Of a stretch of DNA of 34,731 bases, positions 23,161-31,577 are shown one piece after another; the first letter of the stretch is position 1, and each line of letters starts with the position of its first letter. The stretch lies in contig JAUIKU010000022.1 in the NCBI GenBank assembly GCA_030430675.1, forward strand, positions 1 through 34,731, in the 5' to 3' direction. The notes beneath the pieces are model-generated. The model was given only the letters and a program-made list of their open reading frames with translations. It searched no databases and was not told the origin of the DNA. A program made the translations under genes and the position numbers. This DNA comes from Bacteroidia bacterium. GTDB taxonomy: Bacteria > Bacteroidota > Bacteroidia > Cytophagales > Cyclobacteriaceae.

Positions 23161-24342
23161 CTACAGTCCAAACCGGTATTGCAGCATACCGATAAACTGG
23201 GTACGGCTACTGAGGAAACCGTACTCTGCCCTAATCATGAAGTTTTTATTGATTTGGAATTGAGACCCCACCACAAAATTCCACATGTCCTTTGGTCTCT
23301 TATCAAGTGAGTACTGAACCGTCCCGTCTTCTAGATTCTTTACTGTCTCATCGGCAGCATTCAAGAAGCCACCGGCGGTTTCAATTGCCCTGGTGGCGGT
23401 TTCATACTTAGCCTTGTTGACGGGGTTTGCCTGCTGTGGTGGAGTCAGGTTATTCCACCAGGCATCCACTTGTTCATAGGCATCAGAAACTTTGTCAAGG
23501 CCGGAATCAATTTTTTGTTCCAGTCCGTCCAGGTCAAAAAGCTCGTCAAAGGGGATGGAACCTTTGGTGCCGGTATTGATCTTAAAGCGAAAACCACCTA
23601 CCCAAAAATTTAAGGTCTGTTCCGGTTTTCTCAGTTTAAAGGACTTTCCAAACCTGGGGCCGAAAATGAAGGCAAATGCCGGATCTTCCAAAGCGGGAAT
23701 ATCCGTCCAGGTAAAATTCATATCCAATGCCATCCATCCTCCGCCTACGCCGATGGTGGGGGTAAGTCCAAATCCTGCTGAGGTAGATTCAAAACTTGCT
23801 TTGGTTGAAGTGGTAAAGACTTCGTTCCATATTCCGGTAGAATCCGGTACCCATATCCCGAAATCAACCGCAGTGGAAGGGTTACCCCTGGCAAATACCG
23901 CATAGACATTCAGGAACGGCAGGATCCATATATCCGGTCGAAAATTAAGTCCGGTTACCTCAGAGGTTGCCTTGGGAATCCTGACTATCTCGTCAATATT
24001 ATACAAAGGCCCATTGTTGAATCCAACCTGCAGGTTTTCAATAATCAGGTCAGATTCCTGCCAGATATAGTTTAATCCCAGTCCCGCTGAGTACGGAAGA
24101 TCAAAACCCAATTCAGTAGCCTTTGCTCCCCAAATAGGTAATATGTACGGATACTCAGACTGCTTCAAACTATCTATCAAATCCGCATGTTTCTTCCCCA
24201 CCTCTCTGTTGGAGAATACCTGCCCAAAGAGCTCAACGGATGAGGCACTCCAAATAAAGATAATAGCGGCTAAAATCGTAAAGAAAGATACTCTGGTCTT
24301 CTCTGATCGGCTACACGTAAAACGATTAAGGTAAGTTAGCAT
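23161..24342 (-). CDS. Outer membrane beta-barrel-like protein with helical insert
   Basis: A 393-residue exported protein (signal segment about residues 18-41, ending ELFGQ). Alternating hydrophobic strands with Gly and aromatic residues (AGLGLNYIWQ, VGGGWMALDMNFTW, FIFGPRFGKSF, LNFWVGGFRFKI) and the C-terminal strand MLQYRFGL indicate a beta barrel inserted in the outer membrane. Residues about 260-345 form a hydrophilic helical insert (LEQKIDSGLDKVSDAYEQV onward), which would lie outside the barrel. No named family was recognised. It converges with the response regulator gene. On the minus strand a TATATTTG box (24348-24355) lies just upstream of the ATG, which would leave almost no leader. 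Confidence 0.65.
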   Translation of the reverse strand: MLTYLNRFTCSRSEKTRVSFFTILAAIIFIWSASSVELFGQVFSNREVGKKHADLIDSLKQSEYPYILPIWGAKATELGFDLPYSAGLGLNYIWQESDLIIENLQVGFNNGPLYNIDEIVRIPKATSEVTGLNFRPDIWILPFLNVYAVFARGNPSTAVDFGIWVPDSTGIWNEVFTTSTKASFESTSAGFGLTPTIGVGGGWMALDMNFTWTDIPALEDPAFAFIFGPRFGKSFKLRKPEQTLNFWVGGFRFKINTGTKGSIPFDELFDLDGLEQKIDSGLDKVSDAYEQVDAWWNNLTPPQQANPVNKAKYETATRAIETAGGFLNAADETVKNLEDGTVQYSLDKRPKDMWNFVVGSQFQINKNFMIRAEYGFLSSRTQFIGMLQYRFGL

Positions 24343-24871
24343 GACGGCAAATATAATTTAATGCGGCTGGTTTTAAAAATAACCATAGGTCAACCAAATT
24401 AATCACCGGGTGATCGGGTATAACATATTGCCCATCAATATGTTATGACTATTTTTTCTCATGAATTGCAGGTGATGACGCCACCATCCTGAAACGATTT
24501 TCGAGAGAGTAACGAAATATCGTTAGTTGGGTAGTGGCCTCACCGGATTATCGATGAAAAACCCAATAATTAGTAATGATTTTTCTTCCTAGATATCAAG
24601 ATCTCAGGGAGATAATATGGATCACCAATAATTGTGGTAACTACCTGAAAAATAAACATATGCACGTCAGTAAATTTTCCTGTCTGTTACAAACTTTTAT
24701 TATTTGATCTTATTATTCAATTTTGCCGTGCACTAGGTAACTACAAAAACTCGCAGACTTGTTTAATGGTATGGATTTTGACCAGCTAGATTCCATGAAA
24801 AACCGTAAACTGCGGTCTATATATAACATAATTTAAATTTCAATTATTAGAAAAACTGAATACCAACTACT
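24343..24871. other. 529-base divergent intergenic region with three inverted repeats, no gene seen
   Basis: No credible coding frame was found on either strand; the best candidate is a 21-codon frame at 24771-24836. The gap holds a short palindrome ATCACC-G-GGTGAT (24402-24414), the strong hairpin at 24420-24446 and the hairpin TAACGA/TCGTTA at 24510-24525. It must contain the promoters of the divergent genes at 24342 and 24872. Its length and structure would permit a small RNA. Confidence 0.4.
24420..24446 (+). terminator. Strong 11-bp hairpin followed by a T run
   Basis: ATAACATATTG (24420-24430) pairs perfectly with CAATATGTTAT (24436-24446) around a 5-base loop, and six Ts begin within a few bases downstream on the plus strand. 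It looks like an intrinsic terminator, but there is no rightward gene within the preceding 1.2 kb, so it may end a small RNA or antisense transcript, or act as an operator. Confidence 0.4.
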
Positions 24872-25504
24872 ATGAAAATGAAGCTTAGCTTTTTCATTCT
24901 GGCATTAGGAGCAATGGTAGCAGGCTGCTATCCCGACAATGTGGATTATTACGATGAGTTCGACGTTGCCCTTACCCATTACCAGGATGACTATGATTTC
25001 CAGGCACAAGGTACTTATGCCATGCCTGACAGGATTGTAAAAATTACCGGTAATAAAATTGAAGGGGATGACCCTGAATATGTACCCGATGTTGTAGCCA
25101 CCGCCTTACTGGGTATGATCGCCGAAAACATGAGTAACCTGGGATGGCAAAGAGTGGATATCGACGAAGATCCCGATATGTTGTTGGCTCCGGCCGCCTG
25201 GGAGACCACTACTATTTCCTGGTGGTATGACTACTGGTGGTGGTGGTGGGGAAGTTATTACCCTCCAGGCTGGGGAGGATGTTGCTGGGGTGGCTGGTAT
25301 CCCCCGGTCTATGTATCGAGTTATACCACCGGTACTCTGGTGATGACCTTGATAGATTCGGACCTCGAATCCGCCTCTGGCCGCCCGATTTCCCAATGGA
25401 CAGGAGCCATCAGTGGCTTAATGTCGGGCGCGTATAACGCCGATCGTGCCAGAAGAGCAATTGACCAGGCTTTTGCCCAATCACCCTATTTAGAAACCAA
25501 TTAA
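24872..25504 (+). CDS. DUF4136 family lipoprotein with tryptophan/glycine-rich segment
   Basis: A 210-residue lipoprotein (AMVAGCYPDN, lipidated C19). It has the DUF4136 layout: an N-terminal strand region with DFQAQGTYAMPD, a helix VATALLGMIAENMSNLGWQRV, a loop, then GTLVMTLIDSDLES and a C-terminal helix with the alternating pattern of RARRAIDQAF. Residues 117-142 are exceptionally rich in aromatic and glycine residues (YDYWWWWWGSYYPPGWGG), including five tryptophans in a row, which suggests a membrane-surface or carbohydrate contact. The function of the family is unknown. It ends in TAATG, sharing one base with the next gene, so the two are translated together. Confidence 0.82.
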   Translation: MKMKLSFFILALGAMVAGCYPDNVDYYDEFDVALTHYQDDYDFQAQGTYAMPDRIVKITGNKIEGDDPEYVPDVVATALLGMIAENMSNLGWQRVDIDEDPDMLLAPAAWETTTISWWYDYWWWWWGSYYPPGWGGCCWGGWYPPVYVSSYTTGTLVMTLIDSDLESASGRPISQWTGAISGLMSGAYNADRARRAIDQAFAQSPYLETN

Positions 25505-26103
25505 TGACCTCTCCGATGAAAAAGATCCTTCTAATTATATTTTCCTTTTCATGCATAAATACTTTTGCACAGGATAACATAATCAATTTTCAGTATTCCA
25601 TCGGTTTTGGAACCGGTGATCTGGGTGACTTTATTGAAAATCCCAGTTTTCGAGGCTTCGTATTTGATTACCGGCGCTTGACAGAAAACAATATAGCCAT
25701 TGGGGTAGAAGTTGGTTGGAATGTTTTTTACGACGAACTTAACTACGATACCTATACCAAGGATAACCTGACCATCACCGGAAAACAGTGGCGGTATAAT
25801 AACCAGGTTCCCCTGCTGGTTGCAGCCGATTATATATTTTCCACCGAAGAAAAACTCAAGCCATTCGCAGGCCTGGGAGTTGGCACCATGTTTTCACGTC
25901 GCAATACCAATATGAACGTCTATACCATAGAGGAAGAAGCCTGGAGCTTTGCCCTGAGACCGGAATTGGGAGTGGTATACGATATTTCCTTTAACACAGG
26001 GATTTCAGCAACTGCGAAATACTACGTGGGATTTGAATCGGGTGACTTACCCACACAAAGCTATCTTTCGTTGAACTTTGGAATTTTATACCTGCTTTAT
26101 TAA
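25504..26103 (+). CDS. Small outer-membrane beta-barrel protein
   Basis: A 199-residue exported protein with signal peptide (KKILLIIFSFSCINTFAQ). The mature part is built of alternating strands with Gly and Tyr/Phe, such as INFQYSIGFGTGDLGDFI, GVEVGWNVFYDEL, KPFAGLGVGTMFSR, ELGVVYDISFNTGISATAKYYVGF and the end strand LNFGILYLLY, consistent with an OmpX/OmpW-like eight-stranded barrel of unknown function. The start at 25504 overlaps the DUF4136 stop; an ATG at 25516 would give a tidier signal peptide and is a possible alternative. A lipoprotein/barrel pair translated together suggests an envelope complex. Confidence 0.75.
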   Translation: MTSPMKKILLIIFSFSCINTFAQDNIINFQYSIGFGTGDLGDFIENPSFRGFVFDYRRLTENNIAIGVEVGWNVFYDELNYDTYTKDNLTITGKQWRYNNQVPLLVAADYIFSTEEKLKPFAGLGVGTMFSRRNTNMNVYTIEEEAWSFALRPELGVVYDISFNTGISATAKYYVGFESGDLPTQSYLSLNFGILYLLY

Positions 26104-26121
26104 AGTAATCAAGGCACCTCA

Positions 26122-26157
26122 AACCGGCGTTCGTTAGCTAAAAAACGGGCGCCGGTT
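26122..26157. terminator. Hairpin between convergent genes, probable bidirectional terminator
   Basis: AACCGGCG (26122-26129) pairs perfectly with CGCCGGTT (26150-26157), and inner CGTT/AACG bases extend the stem. It lies in the 71-base gap between the rightward barrel gene ending at 26103 and the leftward hydrolase ending at 26175. Neither side has a long T run, so the call rests on position and stem strength. Confidence 0.5.
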
Positions 26158-26174
26158 ATCAATTCCAAAAGTGA

Positions 26175-29100
26175 TCATCTAACTTCCACCAGTGTTTCAC
26201 TTTCCGTACCACTGATCACTTCTGTTGCTTTCACCTTCCATGACCCTGAAGCATCATCAAGCGCAGTAGTGAAAGAATAACTGCTGGATCCATTAATTAT
26301 ATCCCGGTTATCGCCATAGTAGGGTACCCGCTCTCCCTCAGGGTTATAAACATCTATATGCACTACGGATCTTATCCCGTCAATGTCCCGACCTGCTAAT
26401 TGGATATCGAGTTTTATTTCTTCCCCCTGACTTACCGAGGAAGGTGCAGTTATATGGACATCATTTATCCTGCCATTTACCAATCCAAAAAATTCCGGCA
26501 CCGATTCCTGGATACTTATTTTAAAATCCTTGCCCTCCCCCAGGTACTTACCACGGCGGATATCATAAAGATGGACCGGTGATTCCAATAGGAGATGAAT
26601 CTCTTTTGCCTGCTCGCTTTTCCCCTTTCCCGGTAGCAAACCCAGTAACCGGGCAGTGCCATTGCCTTCTGAGAAAGTGTACTTTTCAACACCCTTTACC
26701 GGAGTGCCTGAGGATGTAGCCAATCGAATACTGGAGGCCAGCTGCTCTCTGGAAAAAAGCTGACTTATCCGGTCAAGGGAAGTATTTTCGGGGTTTAACC
26801 GCTCTTCCGGATAGCTGTCCATAAAATAGTTTAGCAAATATCCGGAACCACTACCATATTGATTGTGAATCATTTTTGGAGCACGCCTGGTGCCTTCCAG
26901 GGCCTTACCCCTTTTCAGTTTTAATTTTAATTCTTCATCCGGAGTTACCAGTTCTCCCCTGGTATATGACCTGGCTTTTATTCCCAGTGCTTCTGCCAGA
27001 GCCCGCTGGGATCTGAACTTTGCATGGTCGTCCATTACAGCTGGCAGCGCATCGGCTATAACAATCCCACCCTCCTTGACAAACCGATCGATTTGCTCTA
27101 CTTCCGAATCGCTTAAAGCATAACTCATGGGAAGAATAAGTACCTGATACCCTTTGTCAAACAGATCACCATTTTCAATACTGCTGTATGAAACAAAATC
27201 AAAGCCCAGGCCCAGGTCGTGCAGCGCTTTGACCCAGCCATCGCGATTCCGGTTGAATTGCTTCAGAGTATTACTGAGATTCCGCTGGATTCCGGGATCG
27301 ACCTCACCATCGACGATCCAGGAGGCATGGACACTGGGATAGGAAAAGTGAATGGCAATATTGAGCTCATTTTCCGGCTCGTAGGCCACTAGCAATTTCC
27401 CAATACCTCTTTTTAACAATTCGTCAAAGCCTGCTTTCATATCAGCTCCGCTTTGACAAATTCTCAGATCGGGGTTTAAACTCGAAGCCTGCCAGAACAC
27501 ATACGATCCACCGGTTTCCTTTAAGAACAGGTGGTGGTAATAATCGTAGCGCACGTCTTTACCCAAAGCCCCGTAACCCGCCTGGCCAGATACTTTAAGA
27601 TCCGGATTAAAGGTATGATGATATTCTAACTGATTATCAATATCGTAGGGATTCATTTGCCCCACATATTTATTGAGTCTGCTGTAATCGTATCCATTGT
27701 GTGAACTGGCCGACTGCGTCCCCGAAAGCTGAACCAGTCCCCCCGGATCTATCTCTTCCACTATCTCCTGCACAAACTTGAACTGGTCGGCCCAGCATAT
27801 TTCCATAAACGTTCTGTGGTCGGCCCATGAGGAATAGTTGCCCCTGGCCTGTGCTTCCATATAATCATCGGGGATTACCACGTCCCAGCTGCTAAAGTCG
27901 GTACCCCATTGTTCATTGAGTTTCTGCAAGCTTGGATACTCTTCTTTTAACCATTGGCGCATGGCGTTCAGAGTACTTTCTCTAAAACATAGGTCCAGGG
28001 CGTCGTTGTAGCGGGTTACTGATGGCTCTTCATATATATAATAGGCGGATGGAGCAAACTTCTTCCACTCCCGCACCATGGACGAAAGGTCTTCCCGGAC
28101 GGCGTTCAAGTACTCGGGTTCCTTTAATCCGTATTTCCGCTTCAAGACCATTTTATCCTTAGTTTCCAGATACTTCTTCTTCATCTCCCGGTAGTACTCC
28201 AGATCCGGGCCACTATCGGGAGATTCCACCCCATTTATCCGGGTCTGCGCCTGTACCTTGTAATTGGCGTGCTTGCTGTTAGCCAGGGTATAGGCTGCCA
28301 GGGTAGTAACGTTTAATTCCTGTAATTGACGGTCAACCGCAGGCCATACTCCCGGCAGGGGATTTGGCCCAAAGTGGTACATGGTAACGTCGTAGTCATC
28401 CCAAATTCTGGGCTGTAGAAAGAAATGCTCCACCGAAGTGTGATCCTCCTGACTGCCATCAACTTGTAGCATGTATTCCGTTTTGCCAAAATTGGTCAAT
28501 ACATTTTCCGAGTTCAATGCGAAATCTACCGTCTGAGATCCTTCAATCAGCAGTTCTCTGGTGGACTGATCGATCAGTCTGCCGTAGTTGTCATACAATC
28601 GGGCAGTAAGGGTCGCTGCCGTCTCTTCTTCCGTGGCTACTGTGACAGAAGTATTTACTTTTTCACCCATCGGTATTTCCAGCCTGGCATTCTTTACCGC
28701 TGAAATTTTTGCTACCCTATCGGTATAGAACATCATCGCATGCCAGTCAAGCACACCCTGGTCTGATTTCACCTGTACATTTGCAATGTGCCGGCCACCA
28801 TGCAGATTATTGCTCAGTTCCAGATTAATTTGAGTGTGCCCCTGGGAAACCGGCCGGCTTATGTCCTCTTCCAGCTCACCAAAATCATCAAACACCTGCA
28901 AGGTAACCTCGGCGTTGGAAGGTACGCCCTCCAAATACACCCTGATCCCCTCCTTGGTTCTGTTTACAGCACTTATGGCAGTGCCGGGTTCTTTGTCAGA
29001 GGCCCACACTACGGACCGCGCTACCAGGGACCACATGTATTCCCAGTAGGGATAATTGCGTCCGGTGGCCCAGGGATCGTCTACCCGGGGCAAAAGCCCT

Positions 29101-30371
29101 CTCTCGGGATAGCCCATGGCCACTACCCGGCCCTTGCCGTAGTCCTTTACTGCTACTACCGGGTTACCCGATTTAGAGGTTACCAAAACCTTACCTCCGT
29201 TGTTTTGATAGGGATAGACACCCATACTGCCCCAGGGGAAGGCCTCAAAGGAAATACCCCGGGTAATAAAATGTGGCTCTGCCGGGGTCCATTGTGTGGT
29301 ATCCAACTGGTTGGGCATGTTAGCGATCTCGGCATCAACCACCTTTGATTGTGCATCGTTGGCGGCAATACTTTTTAGTGGGGAGATATCCCAAAGGGTT
29401 GAATTTGCTTGCTCACTAATTGGATACAACAACAGCAACCCAGTGCCGTTTTGTACTCTTTCCAGGATAGCTTTCCGCACCACTTCCGGATAAGTTTCCC
29501 AGGCGTGCAACCCAGGCCAGATGATAACGTCGAATTCCGGGCTAAATAAAAGATCATCGGCGATGTAATTGTGGGCGAGATTATAAGTGGTACTGTCTCC
29601 TCCATACCAGGGACTGCGGCGCATGTAGAAATCACCATAGCCATATTTTTCTGCACCATCCGACCTGCCAATAGTGGTTACCTGAAAATCCAGCTCCAGT
29701 CGTTGTGCCAGTTCAATAATTCCCCGGCCGTCAAATATTGGTGAAATGGAATAGGATTTTATCGGTCCGGTAGCCAGTTCTGAGGCCAGGTTGTAATGGG
29801 GAGTGGTTATATCGGTAGCATATTCGACATCCCATCTTCCCAGCTTGGTTACCACCGGCTGATACTGATCCAGGGCCAGGTAATCGAGATAAAGCACCTG
29901 CTCTTTAGCAGTATTGATTTCGATGGACTTTACCTTTTTGAAACTAACTCCCGCAGCTTCTGAAGAAGGGACCTGTAAGTGGTTGGCACCCTCAGTCAAT
30001 TGATATGACTGTGAAAATTGCCGCTCAAGGGAATCTGTGATTACTATGTTCACTTCAGCCGGTTCACCCGTCCAAATAAACCACAACAGGGACTCCTCCA
30101 GGTCCGAACTGCTACTCTCAATATTGGTCTGCTGAAATTTTTCTATATCACTCAACACCAGAGCTCCTCCCGTTTCCGGAAAAACTGCCTTACAGGAAAA
30201 GGCCCCTAATGCGGCGTAGTCGGTAGTACGACTGATCTCTACCCCAGGACCCGGGTGGAGTTTGGATAGATCACTCTGGCTCTCAAAGGAAGCAATAATG
30301 GTTTGGCCATATCCTTCAGTATGCAAAAGCCACATCCCAATTAACAAAGCCAGGTGTGCTGTGTATTTCAT
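26175..30371 (-). CDS. Large secreted GH42-like glycoside hydrolase (1398 residues)
   Basis: A secreted multi-domain protein (signal peptide residues 1-22). Order of parts: jelly-roll-like domain (25-170), a class I glutamine amidotransferase-like fold (about 205-460, with DVIIWPGLHAWE and GKGRVVAMGYPERG), Ig-like strands (465-650), a TIM barrel (about 660-1040), a second amidotransferase-like domain (about 1040-1200, YQVLILPMSYALSDSEVEQ) as in the trimerisation domain of GH42, and Ig-like C-terminal strands (about 1300-1398). The barrel holds YYIYEEPSVTRY (E781/E782, possible acid/base), then the GH42-like CFRESTLNAMRQWLKEEYPS and LNEQWGTDFSSWD. Beta-galactosidase activity is the closest precedent. 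It is the last gene of the leftward operon, 42 bases after the lactonase gene. Specificity is not determined. Confidence 0.72.
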   Translation of the reverse strand: MKYTAHLALLIGMWLLHTEGYGQTIIASFESQSDLSKLHPGPGVEISRTTDYAALGAFSCKAVFPETGGALVLSDIEKFQQTNIESSSSDLEESLLWFIWTGEPAEVNIVITDSLERQFSQSYQLTEGANHLQVPSSEAAGVSFKKVKSIEINTAKEQVLYLDYLALDQYQPVVTKLGRWDVEYATDITTPHYNLASELATGPIKSYSISPIFDGRGIIELAQRLELDFQVTTIGRSDGAEKYGYGDFYMRRSPWYGGDSTTYNLAHNYIADDLLFSPEFDVIIWPGLHAWETYPEVVRKAILERVQNGTGLLLLYPISEQANSTLWDISPLKSIAANDAQSKVVDAEIANMPNQLDTTQWTPAEPHFITRGISFEAFPWGSMGVYPYQNNGGKVLVTSKSGNPVVAVKDYGKGRVVAMGYPERGLLPRVDDPWATGRNYPYWEYMWSLVARSVVWASDKEPGTAISAVNRTKEGIRVYLEGVPSNAEVTLQVFDDFGELEEDISRPVSQGHTQINLELSNNLHGGRHIANVQVKSDQGVLDWHAMMFYTDRVAKISAVKNARLEIPMGEKVNTSVTVATEEETAATLTARLYDNYGRLIDQSTRELLIEGSQTVDFALNSENVLTNFGKTEYMLQVDGSQEDHTSVEHFFLQPRIWDDYDVTMYHFGPNPLPGVWPAVDRQLQELNVTTLAAYTLANSKHANYKVQAQTRINGVESPDSGPDLEYYREMKKKYLETKDKMVLKRKYGLKEPEYLNAVREDLSSMVREWKKFAPSAYYIYEEPSVTRYNDALDLCFRESTLNAMRQWLKEEYPSLQKLNEQWGTDFSSWDVVIPDDYMEAQARGNYSSWADHRTFMEICWADQFKFVQEIVEEIDPGGLVQLSGTQSASSHNGYDYSRLNKYVGQMNPYDIDNQLEYHHTFNPDLKVSGQAGYGALGKDVRYDYYHHLFLKETGGSYVFWQASSLNPDLRICQSGADMKAGFDELLKRGIGKLLVAYEPENELNIAIHFSYPSVHASWIVDGEVDPGIQRNLSNTLKQFNRNRDGWVKALHDLGLGFDFVSYSSIENGDLFDKGYQVLILPMSYALSDSEVEQIDRFVKEGGIVIADALPAVMDDHAKFRSQRALAEALGIKARSYTRGELVTPDEELKLKLKRGKALEGTRRAPKMIHNQYGSGSGYLLNYFMDSYPEERLNPENTSLDRISQLFSREQLASSIRLATSSGTPVKGVEKYTFSEGNGTARLLGLLPGKGKSEQAKEIHLLLESPVHLYDIRRGKYLGEGKDFKISIQESVPEFFGLVNGRINDVHITAPSSVSQGEEIKLDIQLAGRDIDGIRSVVHIDVYNPEGERVPYYGDNRDIINGSSSYSFTTALDDASGSWKVKATEVISGTESETLVEVR

Positions 30372-30413
30372 AAATAATTGTTATAGTCTTTACTTGATTT
30401 TACTGGACCCGCA

Positions 30414-31556
30414 TCAATCGATAGCCACAAATTTTAAACAAACCGGGGAGCCGATAGCTATTCTCCGGTCTGTAGGTGTTATTAATCCGGTAGCCTTATC
30501 CCTCTTAAAGATGACAATCTCATCACTTCTGCTATTCCCCACCAACAGGTAGTTTCCGCTGGGGTCAATGGCAAAATTCCGGGGATGGTCACCCAGGGTT
30601 GACTGGCGGTCAACATAAGTCAGCATACCATCGGCGGCCACCGCATATATGACCAGCTCATTGATTTCTCCCCGCAGGGAACCATAGAGAAATTTGCCAT
30701 CGGGAGACAGGTGAATATCCGCAGCGCTGGGGTTTCCGGAAAAGCCATCCGGTGTGGCTACAACTGACTGCATGGTTTCCAGTTGGCCATTATCGTATTT
30801 GTAAGCAGTAATTCTACCTTTCAACTCCTCGATTACATAAGCGTATTTTTGATTGGGATGAAAAGTGAAATGACGCGGGCCTCCTCCTGCTTCTACGCTC
30901 ACAAAAGCAGGGCTTGCCGGTGTTAATGGCATTTTACTGGAAACATCAATGCGGTAGATGTTGATCTTATCGGTGCCGAGATCTGGCACATATAGAAATT
31001 TGTTATCAGGTGATAGTACCGTTGCATGTACATGAGGTCTGCTCTGGTTTTTATGCACACTACTGCCCTGATGCTTTATGTCCTGAATTTCCTGTCCCAG
31101 GGAGCCATCATTTTTTACCGGAATAGCAGCCAGACTACCTCCACTGTAATTCCCGGCAAAGACATACTTGTTATCGTCATCAACTGCCACATAACAAGGT
31201 CCGTCACCCCCTGAACTGGCATAATTCAAATATTTCAGGCTCCCGCTGACTGGATCAAAAGAGTAGGATTTTACCACACCTTGCCCATTGCCCACCTCGC
31301 TCACGGCATAGAGATATTTGCGGTCCCTGGTCACTGCTAAAAAGGAAGGGTTGGAAATATCACCTACTTCAGCCTTATAGCTGAACTCCGCAGTTTCCGT
31401 ATTAAATGAATACACATAGATGCCCTTGCTTTTACCGGAGCTGGTGTAGGTGCCTATTACCAGGTTATAGGTTTCATCCTGGCTGCCCTGTGCGAAAAGT
31501 GACTGATCGGGGCCCAACAGAGCCAATATGATGATAATTATAATAATAGATTTCAT
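30414..31556 (-). CDS. Secreted lactonase, seven-bladed beta-propeller (6-phosphogluconolactonase-like)
   Basis: A 380-residue protein of the PF10282 lactonase family with an N-terminal signal peptide (MKSIIIIIIILALLG, cleavage near LFAQG). Propeller blades repeat about every 50 residues; recognisable parts are LVIGTYTSSGKSKGIYVYSF, SFLAVTRDRKYLYAVSEVG, HVHATVLSPDNKFLYVPDLG, EAGGGPRHFTFHPNQKYAYV and GDHPRNFAIDPSGNYLLVGN. Cytosolic relatives hydrolyse 6-phosphogluconolactone (Pgl), but export here argues for an unphosphorylated sugar lactone as substrate. The gene lies 21 bases after the PQQ-type dehydrogenase gene, which would produce such a lactone. That functional link is an inference. Confidence 0.87.
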   Translation of the reverse strand: MKSIIIIIIILALLGPDQSLFAQGSQDETYNLVIGTYTSSGKSKGIYVYSFNTETAEFSYKAEVGDISNPSFLAVTRDRKYLYAVSEVGNGQGVVKSYSFDPVSGSLKYLNYASSGGDGPCYVAVDDDNKYVFAGNYSGGSLAAIPVKNDGSLGQEIQDIKHQGSSVHKNQSRPHVHATVLSPDNKFLYVPDLGTDKINIYRIDVSSKMPLTPASPAFVSVEAGGGPRHFTFHPNQKYAYVIEELKGRITAYKYDNGQLETMQSVVATPDGFSGNPSAADIHLSPDGKFLYGSLRGEINELVIYAVAADGMLTYVDRQSTLGDHPRNFAIDPSGNYLLVGNSRSDEIVIFKRDKATGLITPTDRRIAIGSPVCLKFVAID

Positions 31557-31577
31557 TGGTAGTTGCAGTTTATTGAA

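Noticed and set aside
24771-24836. 21-residue frame MDFDQLDSMKN... before the DUF4136 gene
   Set aside because: Too short, no clear ribosome binding site and no recognisable motif; it lies where the promoter of the next gene is expected.
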